Below are positions 16,093 through 22,659 of a stretch of 64,000 bases of DNA, one piece after another. The translations under genes and the position numbers were made by a program. Under the pieces are notes generated by a model that did no database searches, was not told the DNA's origin, and saw only the letters and a program-made list of their open reading frames with translations. Source of the stretch: Croceicoccus mobilis (GTDB lineage: Bacteria; Pseudomonadota; Alphaproteobacteria; Sphingomonadales; Sphingomonadaceae). The DNA lies in the NCBI RefSeq assembly GCF_001661965.1, contig NZ_LYWZ01000030.1:1-64000 (forward strand), given 5' to 3'. Within the stretch, counting starts at the first letter, position 1; each line of letters opens with the position of its first letter.

Positions 16093-17136
16093 TCAGCGCT
16101 TTTCGAAATCGAGCGAATAGATGCGCTGCTTGCCGAAGCCCTTTACCTCCAGCTCGTCGATCTCGCTGGTGGCAAAACTGTCGTCGAGGGCATCGCGAAA
16201 GCCTTGCGAGATGGTGATCCCCATCGGATCGCACAGCTGCTCCATCCGTGCGGCAAGGTTCACCGCGGGGCCGAAGATGTCATAGACATATTTCTGGATG
16301 CCCACCATCGATCCGATCAGCGATCCGCGCGCAAGGCCGATGCGGAACTGCCAGACATTGGAATGCGCAGCGTTCCGCTTTTCAAGGAAACGCTTCATGC
16401 GCACAGCGACGCGGGCAAGGTGGACGGCATGGTTGTCGCCCTGATCGGGCACGCCCGCCACCGCGATATAGGCATCGCCGATCGTCTTGATCCGCTCGCA
16501 TTGGTAAAGCTCGGTAATGCGGTCGAAGGCGCTGAAGATGTCGTTCAACTCGCTGACCAAGGCGCCGGGTTCGCGCGCGACCGTCATTTCGGTGAAGTTC
16601 ACGAAGTCGAGCATCAGCACGCTGGCATCGTCATAGCGTTCGGGGGTGGTGGTGCCGTAGTCGCGCAGTTCCTCGTAAACGGTGCGGGGCATGAGGTTGA
16701 GGAGCAGCTTTTCCACCCGCTCCTTTTCGCGGCTCAGTTCCTTGGCGTTTTTCTCGGCCATGCGGGCATAGCTGTCGAGCATGTATTCCGCCTCGCGCTG
16801 CTTGGCGACATCGCGGCCCTCGGCCAAAAGGAAGCGCTGCCCGCCGCTTTCGATGAAACGCAATTCAACCTGCTGCTGGCTTTTGCGCGTATCGCCGCCA
16901 AGGTCGATGTCGGCCTTGTACGCACGGCCCGACGACAGGCGGCGTTCGGCCTTGTCCCAGTCGACCTGGGTCAGATGTTCGGCAAGCGCGTCGCTCTCCA
17001 CTTCGGGCTTACGGAAAAGTTCGAAGAAAGCGGCGTTTTCATAGAGGATCAGGCGGCTGTCGGCATCGGCCAGCGCAACCGGCGCGGACAGCGCGGCGCA
17101 GGCGATCTGCGCAGGCGTCAGGCTGTCACTCGACAA
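16093..17136 (-). CDS. PAS-type sensor class III adenylate cyclase
   Basis: A 347-aa protein. Residues about 10-115 look like a PAS fold (ALADADSRLILYENAAFFEL, FLLAEGRD). Residues 115-150 form a coiled-coil signalling helix, and 165-345 a class III nucleotide cyclase domain. Both metal aspartates are seen (Asp177 in LMLDFVNF and Asp221 in IGDAYIAV). Lys217 and Asp286 are the purine-specifying pair of adenylate rather than guanylate cyclases. Asn293 and Arg297 are the transition-state pair in VNLAARME. All catalytic residues are therefore present. There is no membrane segment. The first codons overlap the end of the truncated haemoglobin gene by 11 bases. Confidence 0.9.
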   Translation of the reverse strand: MSSDSLTPAQIACAALSAPVALADADSRLILYENAAFFELFRKPEVESDALAEHLTQVDWDKAERRLSSGRAYKADIDLGGDTRKSQQQVELRFIESGGQRFLLAEGRDVAKQREAEYMLDSYARMAEKNAKELSREKERVEKLLLNLMPRTVYEELRDYGTTTPERYDDASVLMLDFVNFTEMTVAREPGALVSELNDIFSAFDRITELYQCERIKTIGDAYIAVAGVPDQGDNHAVHLARVAVRMKRFLEKRNAAHSNVWQFRIGLARGSLIGSMVGIQKYVYDIFGPAVNLAARMEQLCDPMGITISQGFRDALDDSFATSEIDELEVKGFGKQRIYSLDFEKR

Positions 17137-17482
17137 TGAACGACCTCAAGTTCTCCACCTCGCGCACCACGGCGTCGCGGTCGGCGTCCTCGAACCCTGC
17201 ATCGTCCAGCGTTTCGTCAAGAATGTCGCATAGCCGGTCGTAGTCCTCCTCGGTAATCTCGCGCCGGCGATGGGCGCGGGCCAGTTCCTCCTTGGACAGA
17301 TGGGCCGGGCCGCCGAGCAGCGAGGAGATCATCTTCGTCTGGTGGTCGATGAGCTGGCGCATGTTCACGCCCACGAAATGGCGCTGCAGCAGATTGTCGT
17401 CGAGCACCTCGTCGTAAAAGGCCGACACGACTTTGCGTACTTCGGCAAAGCCGCCGTACTTCTCGAACATGGATTGCGCCAA
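17126..17482 (-). CDS. Group I truncated haemoglobin
   Basis: A 118-aa haem protein of the 2-on-2 globin fold. The start SMFEKYGGFAEVRKVVSAFYDEVLDD matches the A-B helices with Tyr23 at the B10 position. Phe36 (LLQRHF) is CD1, the E helix is LIDHQTKMISSLLGGP, and His71 in LARAHRRREIT is the proximal F8 haem ligand. Such proteins bind O2, NO or CO and may act in NO detoxification or sensing. Its stop lies inside the start of the cyclase gene, which implies cotranslation and argues that the two work together. Alternative readings are simple NO dioxygenase or oxygen carrier roles. Confidence 0.88.
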   Translation of the reverse strand: MAQSMFEKYGGFAEVRKVVSAFYDEVLDDNLLQRHFVGVNMRQLIDHQTKMISSLLGGPAHLSKEELARAHRRREITEEDYDRLCDILDETLDDAGFEDADRDAVVREVENLRSFIVE

Positions 17483-17750
17483 GCGCGTCCCTCCCCCCAG
17501 ATGCGACCCCGGGCAGTGGTTATAGCAGCCGGGAAGGGGAGGCCAATCGCTTTCGCGTTTGGGTTAATTACGGATAACCACAATGGGTTAGCGCCGCCTG
17601 TCGCATCCCGGCCTCCATCCACCCCGCACAGGGGGAAATCGGTCCGGGCCATTAAGCCGAAATTTACTATTTGAGCCAAAGCGTTGTCACTCGATCACGG
17701 CCGCGGGGATCCGGCTGTGCGGGGACACTCGTGGGGCGCGAGGCGGGACG

Positions 17751-19613
17751 ATGACGAAATATGCGATGACGGGTTGGGCGGCTGGCAGCAAATGGGCTGG
17801 TCACCTGATGGCGGGAACGGCGCTGCTGGCGCTGGCCGGCTGCGGAGGCGGTGAAGCGGAAGGTACCGCTGCCGTCGCAACGGTAAGCGAGAGCACGACG
17901 GGCGCCACGCCAACGGCCACACCATCGCCCACTCCCACGCCTACGCCGACCCCGACACCCACGCCGACGCCGACACCGACAACGACGACCAGTGCCGGAT
18001 CGGCGCCTGCTGGCACGATGATGCTGGGCGCGGCGACCCACTTCGCGCAAGGCTGGCCGGTATCGGAATTGTCGAAGAACCAGGCGCTCAATTTCAATCT
18101 GCTGCGCGACAGCCTCTATTGGTCGGAAACCGAAACGGTGAAGGGGCAGATCGACCTCACCACAGCCAATGCGAAGAAACTTGATCAGGTCTGCGCCAGC
18201 GGCACCAAGATCATCATGACGCAGCATTTCAAGAACCCGCTCTATGATGGCGGCAATTACGTCTATTCGGCGGCGGGGCGGCAGGCATTCGCCAAATATA
18301 TCCGCGCGCTGGCCGATCACTACGGTTCGTGCATCGCCGCGTTCGAAATCGGGAACGAGATCAATGGCGGCGGCGGGACGGGGCTGTCCTATCCATCGGG
18401 CTATGACCTCGAAGACAGCTATGTCGCGATGCTGAAAGACATCAAGTCCGCCATGGGCGGCACCCATTCCGACATTTCGATCCTGGGCGGATCGACCAAC
18501 ATGATCGGCACCGGCTTCCTTGAGGGGCTGTTTGGGGCAGGCATGCTGAACTATGTCGATGGCGTCGCAGTGCATCCGTATCAGGGATATGCGGCGGGCA
18601 TGGATTTCGAACTGAAGAAGCTGCGCGCGGCCATGTCTGCCCATGGCGGCGGGTCGAAGGAAATCTGGATCCCCGAATGGGCGCATGATCATGCCGACCA
18701 GAACCTGTCTGCCGGGCAGGCGATCATGTCGGCGACGATGATGGCAGAGCAGGGCGTCAAGGGCGCGACGTGGTATGCGCTGCTGGAAGAAAGCTGGTTT
18801 CCCAATCTCGGCCTCTACAACGGCTCATCGCTGAAGAAGCAGGGCAAGGCGCTGAAGGCGGTGGCGACGCATTTGCTGCCGCATGGCAATCCGGTGCGGC
18901 TGGATCTGGGCGATCCGGGGCTCTTCGCCTATCGCTTCGGCACGGGCGCGACCGTCGTTTGGGGCACGCCGCGTACGATTTCCGTTTCGGGCGCGTCGGC
19001 GGCCTATGACATGCTGGGCAACCCGCTTACGAACAAATCCAGCCTGCAGGTCAGCGACGATCCCGTCATGTTCGTCGGCGGCTCGATCAGCAATGTGGGC
19101 AGCAGTTCGACGCTGGCCGATACGCTGCTGCAATTCGGCACCGGCGAGTGGCGCTATTTCGCGCGCAATGCGGCTGGCGACATGAATGAACTGCACTGGG
19201 TCAATAACTGGTACGACGGCGTCTATCGCAGCGACTGGGATGCGGTGGTCTATCTTGGCCCCTATCGCGCGATCCCGGCGCGCGACGGCAATGATCCGAT
19301 GCGCGTGCTGTGGCAGTGGAAATCGGACGAGGCGGTGTCGGTCACCGTCACCGCCTGCTTCACCAAGGAAGCCAATGGCGATGGCATCGATGTCGCGATC
19401 AACCGCAATGGCTCTGCCGTGGCGACCGGGTTCCTGTCGAGCGGGGAGAAGCAGTTCAGTGCCAATATCGATCTGGCCGCAGGCGACAGGGTCATGATCT
19501 CGGCAGGTCCCAATCAGACGTGGGGCGGCGACAAGTTTCAGATGCGCGCGAGGATCTACCGGAAAGGATCGGCCGGAGCGGTCCCCTGTCCCGAGATCTG
19601 GTCCGCTCTCTGA
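17751..19613 (+). CDS. Secreted glycoside hydrolase-like lipoprotein with Thr-Pro linker
   Basis: A 620-aa lipoprotein. Residues 1-30 form a signal peptide ending in LLALAGC (lipid cysteine 31). Residues 52-80 are a Thr-Pro linker, residues about 88-400 a TIM-barrel glycosidase-like domain of clan A and residues about 450-615 a beta-rich module that may bind carbohydrate. Candidate acid/base and nucleophile are Glu203 in AFEIGNEINGG and Glu309 in EIWIPEWAHD, spaced as in clan A (GH5/GH39-like). The substrate is unknown; a polysaccharide such as the cell's own exopolysaccharide or plant material is possible. It is a monocistronic gene with a hairpin after it. Confidence 0.75.
   Translation: MTKYAMTGWAAGSKWAGHLMAGTALLALAGCGGGEAEGTAAVATVSESTTGATPTATPSPTPTPTPTPTPTPTPTPTTTTSAGSAPAGTMMLGAATHFAQGWPVSELSKNQALNFNLLRDSLYWSETETVKGQIDLTTANAKKLDQVCASGTKIIMTQHFKNPLYDGGNYVYSAAGRQAFAKYIRALADHYGSCIAAFEIGNEINGGGGTGLSYPSGYDLEDSYVAMLKDIKSAMGGTHSDISILGGSTNMIGTGFLEGLFGAGMLNYVDGVAVHPYQGYAAGMDFELKKLRAAMSAHGGGSKEIWIPEWAHDHADQNLSAGQAIMSATMMAEQGVKGATWYALLEESWFPNLGLYNGSSLKKQGKALKAVATHLLPHGNPVRLDLGDPGLFAYRFGTGATVVWGTPRTISVSGASAAYDMLGNPLTNKSSLQVSDDPVMFVGGSISNVGSSSTLADTLLQFGTGEWRYFARNAAGDMNELHWVNNWYDGVYRSDWDAVVYLGPYRAIPARDGNDPMRVLWQWKSDEAVSVTVTACFTKEANGDGIDVAINRNGSAVATGFLSSGEKQFSANIDLAAGDRVMISAGPNQTWGGDKFQMRARIYRKGSAGAVPCPEIWSAL
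17907..17990 (+). repeat. Thr-Pro codon repeat in the glycosidase linker
   Basis: Hexamer-type coding repeat (ACG/ACC/ACA CCG/CCC/CCT units) that encodes about 11 Thr-Pro pairs and a Thr run. It is a flexible linker between the lipid anchor and the catalytic domain and a potential site of slipped-strand length change. Confidence 0.8.
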
Positions 19614-19616
19614 CCC

Positions 19617-19652
19617 GATGTGCCCGGCGGGACCTGGCCGGCCGGGCACATC
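19617..19652 (+). terminator. 12-bp hairpin after the glycosidase gene
   Basis: Perfect arms GATGTGCCCGGC (19617-19628) and GCCGGGCACATC (19641-19652) begin three bases after the stop codon. No T-run follows. Confidence 0.55.
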
Positions 19653-19975
19653 CCTTGCTCATGCGCATTCTGGTCAAGCCTGCGGGCGATTCCTTAAGGA
19701 CCTTTCCTGAGCGCGATTGATGCATCTGGAAACCTTGCAATGTACGCTTTTTGAATATTGCACATTATATTTATAATAGCGTTTGTTGCCTCCAATACAG
19801 TTACTTGCACATACTTTCGTGATGCAGGGCAATGTTCCCGAGAAACTATAATTAATCCAGTTTTATCCATGCCGTTTCATCATTGCTTAGCCGCGCCCCC
19901 CCTAGAGTGGAGAGGTGAAGAAGCCGGACCGAACCTTGGCCCGGCGGTAATCGCCTACGGTGGGAGCTTGGTGCA
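19653..19975 (+). promoter_or_regulatory. AT-rich leader of the GTPase/Roadblock operon
   Basis: This noncoding stretch is distinctly AT-rich at about 19740-19870 in an otherwise GC-rich region. It contains TATAAT at 19772-19777 with a TTGAAT 15 bases upstream (19751-19756), and a second CTATAATTAAT element near 19850. I see no convincing reading frame in it. It most likely holds the promoter and a long untranslated leader for the operon that begins at 19976. Confidence 0.4.
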
Positions 19976-21145
19976 ATGCTCGCGTTCGTAAAGGCACGGT
20001 ATACGGTTGGTCTCATCGGCCTCGACATCGTCGACCGCGCCAAAGTGAACATCATTCTGGAGAAGGCCTTCGCCGATGGCGAAGCCTCATGGCTGGCGCT
20101 CTACAACGACAGCTGCGACCTCATCATCACATCGGGCAACCTGCCCGTCGAGGCGATGGATGAGCAGATCGTTGCCCGGATCGTCGATGCCGACTGCCCG
20201 GATGATGGCCCGTTCCTGCTGCGCCGCCCGTTGAGCCATGAGGCTATCGTCAGCCTCCTGCGCAATGCTGAGGCCCAGCTCGACAGCTCCGCTCCCGCGC
20301 CCGAATATGGCCGCCTCAAGGTCACTGGCGTGACCGAGGTGCAGCCCGGTGAAGAGCGCGCGGTGGAGATGGCCGAGGCCGCTCCTGCCGCTGCCCCGGC
20401 GCCGCAGATGCATCCGCAGTTCGCCGCGCTCGGCCCTTCGTATCAGCAGCAGATCGCCGCGCAGCAGGCGCCGCGCCCCTATCCGCCCACGCAGGCGCAA
20501 CGCGGTGTCGCCGCCAGCGCCAATGCTGGCAGCGAAACGGTGGGCGAGAGCTGGGCCGATATCTCGATCGCGCTTTATTCCATCCTGCAGACCCGCGTGC
20601 CGACAATGGCGCGCATCAACCTGCCGCACGCCGAATCGATCCTGATCGATTTCCCGGGCCGCCGCTTTCAGTGCGCAGGCTTTCCGGATTCGATCCCGCT
20701 GCAGCCGCACCAGGTCGTGCTGCGCGCCACGCTGGCGCAGCCGGGACAGGGTCTGCCGCAGGGGCAGCCGCTCGAACGGCTGCTCTGGTTCATCGGCACG
20801 CGCGCTTTGGGCGCCGGGCTGGCGCCGTGGCTGTGCGCCGAAGACCGCTGCCGCCTCGTGCAGTGGCCGAACTTTACCGTGCTCGACCATTCGATCGATC
20901 ACATGCGGATGACCGCTGCCATGGGGAACGGCCTGCTGACCGCAGAGGAGCTTTCGCTACTTTCGGGCGTGCCGTTCCAAAAGGCCGCGGGCATCCTCAA
21001 CGCATTCAGCCTGATGGGTCTCCTCCACATCGAGCGCCAACCCGCTCCGGCCCCGCGCGTGCCCGCGCCGGTGGCCGGAACCGGGGTGGGAACGCGCTCC
21101 TCGGGAAGCCTGTTCGGCAAGCTCATCCGGAAAATGGGACTCTAA
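19976..21145 (+). CDS. Multidomain protein of unknown family, first gene of GTPase/Roadblock operon
   Basis: A 389-aa cytosolic protein I do not recognise. Residues about 8-105 have an alternating beta-alpha pattern ending in FLLRRPLSHEAIVSLLRNAE that resembles a receiver-like domain without the usual catalytic Asp/Lys set. Residues about 110-185 are an Ala/Pro/Gln-rich linker, and about 186-350 a globular region containing WADISIALYSILQ. The end (GLLTAEELSLLSGVPFQKAA, then LMGLLHI) looks like a small winged helix, as seen in the DUF742/DUF4388 partners of Roadblock proteins. A short basic tail ends the protein. It lies four bases before the GTPase gene, so the two are cotranslated. Confidence 0.7.
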   Translation: MLAFVKARYTVGLIGLDIVDRAKVNIILEKAFADGEASWLALYNDSCDLIITSGNLPVEAMDEQIVARIVDADCPDDGPFLLRRPLSHEAIVSLLRNAEAQLDSSAPAPEYGRLKVTGVTEVQPGEERAVEMAEAAPAAAPAPQMHPQFAALGPSYQQQIAAQQAPRPYPPTQAQRGVAASANAGSETVGESWADISIALYSILQTRVPTMARINLPHAESILIDFPGRRFQCAGFPDSIPLQPHQVVLRATLAQPGQGLPQGQPLERLLWFIGTRALGAGLAPWLCAEDRCRLVQWPNFTVLDHSIDHMRMTAAMGNGLLTAEELSLLSGVPFQKAAGILNAFSLMGLLHIERQPAPAPRVPAPVAGTGVGTRSSGSLFGKLIRKMGL

Positions 21146-21149
21146 GGCC

Positions 21150-21716
21150 ATGGCAGAACACGTCATTCTCTTTGCCGGGCCGATGTGTGCAGGCAAGACC
21201 ACCGCGATCCGCAGCCTGTCGGAGATCGAGACGATCTCGACCGAGGCGGCGAATACCGATCGCGAAACCGCCGACAAGGACACGACCACCGTCGCGCTCG
21301 ATTATGGTGAGATCACCATCGGAGACGAGGACAAGGTGCGCCTTTACGGCCTGCCGGGCCAGCGCCGGTTCGATTTCATGTGGCGCATCCTGATGGAACG
21401 CGCGGTCGGACTGGTGCTGCTGGTCAATAATGACGCGGCAGACCCGTTGGGCCAGCTGGCCGAATTCCTGGAGGAATTCGCGGAACTTCACGAACGTGGC
21501 GGCATCGTGGTGGGCATCACCCGCGCCGATATCGCCGAGGGGCCTTCGCTTGGCGATTATGCGCAGACCATCGCGAAATCGACATCCGGCGCAATCATCC
21601 CCGTTTTCACCGTCGATGCGCGCGACGGCAATCACATGCAAACGTGCCTCCTCTCGCTCATCGCCAATATCGAGAGCCGGGCGGCACTGGCCTATCAGCA
21701 GGAGCAGGCAGCGTGA
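21150..21716 (+). CDS. MglA/SRPRB-like small Ras-family GTPase
   Basis: A 188-aa P-loop GTPase of the bacterial MglA/COG2229 group. The Walker A is GPMCAGKTT (residues 10-18), switch I contains TTVALDYG, and switch II is LYGLPGQRRFDFM with the Gln present. The base-recognition motif is TRAD rather than NKxD, as in many COG2229 proteins, and VFTVDARD stands in for the last motif. It is expected to cycle between GTP and GDP under control of the Roadblock proteins encoded downstream. Such modules control polarity and motility in Myxococcus or work with sensor kinases in actinobacterial conservons. The cell process in this organism is unknown. Confidence 0.85.
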   Translation: MAEHVILFAGPMCAGKTTAIRSLSEIETISTEAANTDRETADKDTTTVALDYGEITIGDEDKVRLYGLPGQRRFDFMWRILMERAVGLVLLVNNDAADPLGQLAEFLEEFAELHERGGIVVGITRADIAEGPSLGDYAQTIAKSTSGAIIPVFTVDARDGNHMQTCLLSLIANIESRAALAYQQEQAA

Positions 21717-22123
21717 GCGACAAGCTTCACAAGAACCCGGTCGTCGTCGAGCACGCCCGTGCGGCGCTTGAGACGTTCCGTTCGCATTCGAAGTCGCTGG
21801 GATATGCGACGATCCTCACCACCGACGGTTTCGAGGTGGCCAGCATCGCAGGCGATGCGCAGCAGACGCGACGGGTCGCCTCCATGGCCTCCTCTATGCA
21901 GGCGCTGGGCGATGCGGTCGCCCGCGATCTCAAGATGGGGACCTGCGACTACATCATCATCGCTGCGCCCTCGGGCTATGTGATCCAGCTGCGTGTTCCG
22001 GGGTATGACCTTGTTATCGCAGCACATTTCGACTCGGCGGAAACGCTGGGCAAGGCCCTGTCGGTGGCGCGTCTCGCCGCCAATGACATGGCACAGGTTT
22101 CGGTGGCTGCTGCCGCCGCATGA
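21713..22123 (+). CDS. Roadblock/LC7 domain protein (MglB-like)
   Basis: A 136-aa protein of the Roadblock/LC7 fold. It shows SKSLGYATILTTDGFEVASIAG, MASSMQALGDAVARDL and YIIIAAPSGYVIQLRVPG, the usual strand-helix-strand order. These proteins dimerise and act as GTPase-activating or effector platforms for MglA-like GTPases. The GTG start at 21713 overlaps the GTPase stop (GTGA) and follows GGAG, so the pair is coupled. The longer upstream frame is inside the GTPase gene. Confidence 0.85.
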   Translation: MSDKLHKNPVVVEHARAALETFRSHSKSLGYATILTTDGFEVASIAGDAQQTRRVASMASSMQALGDAVARDLKMGTCDYIIIAAPSGYVIQLRVPGYDLVIAAHFDSAETLGKALSVARLAANDMAQVSVAAAAA

Positions 22124-22184
22124 CGATGGGGAGTGGGCGGGCTCTCTTTTGTTTTTGGACCACCGCTTAAGGAAGGAAATGACA

Positions 22185-22565
22185 ATGGCTACTGTTATTG
22201 ATTCGACGAGCATCAAGGCAACCCTGAGCGAGCTGCTCAGCATCGATGGTGCGAAGGCTGCCGCGATCGTCGATTCGGAAAGCGGCATGGTGCTGGGCAA
22301 GGACGGTTCGGGCCTCGATCTCGACGTCGCCGGCGCCGGCAACACCGAAGTGGTGCGCGCCAAGCTCAAGACCATGAAGGCTCTGGGCCTGACCAAGGAT
22401 GCGATCGACGACATCCTGATCACGCTGACCAGCCAGTATCACATCATCCGTCCGATCTCGGGCCGTCCGACCGTGTTCATCTACCTGGTCCTCGACAAGG
22501 AAAAATCGAACCTGGCGCTGGCCCGCCTCAAGTGCGCCGACTGCGATCGCGCCCTGGACGTGTAA
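22185..22565 (+). CDS. Second Roadblock/LC7-like protein
   Basis: A 126-aa protein (TLSELLSIDGAKAAAIVDSE, then DILITLTSQYHIIRPIS and TVFIYLVLD) with the strand-helix-strand pattern of the Roadblock superfamily but sequence-diverged from the neighbour at 21713. It carries CADC near its C terminus, a cysteine pair the other copy lacks. GGAAGGA at 22171-22177 selects the ATG at 22185 over the one at 22179. The 61-base gap and strong SD suggest a higher translation rate than its neighbours. A strong hairpin terminator follows. Confidence 0.75.
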   Translation: MATVIDSTSIKATLSELLSIDGAKAAAIVDSESGMVLGKDGSGLDLDVAGAGNTEVVRAKLKTMKALGLTKDAIDDILITLTSQYHIIRPISGRPTVFIYLVLDKEKSNLALARLKCADCDRALDV

Positions 22566-22607
22566 TCGCCTCGGGCCTTCAGCCATTACGGCGGGCCCGA
22601 ATGAAAA

Positions 22608-22636
22608 GGGGCCGGATGCAGTTTGCATCCGGCCCC
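22608..22636. terminator. Bidirectional intrinsic terminator
   Basis: 13-base perfect arms (GGGGCCGGATGCA and complement) with a three-base loop. It is followed by TGTTT on the plus strand and by TTTTCATT on the minus strand. It ends the GTPase/Roadblock operon and the convergent putA gene. Confidence 0.85.
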
Positions 22637-22659
22637 TGTTTCATTGGTTGGATGGCCGC

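Noticed and set aside
19740-19870. AT-rich patch considered as a phage or island attachment site
   Set aside because: No integrase, tRNA or flanking direct repeat was seen; it looks like a promoter and leader region.
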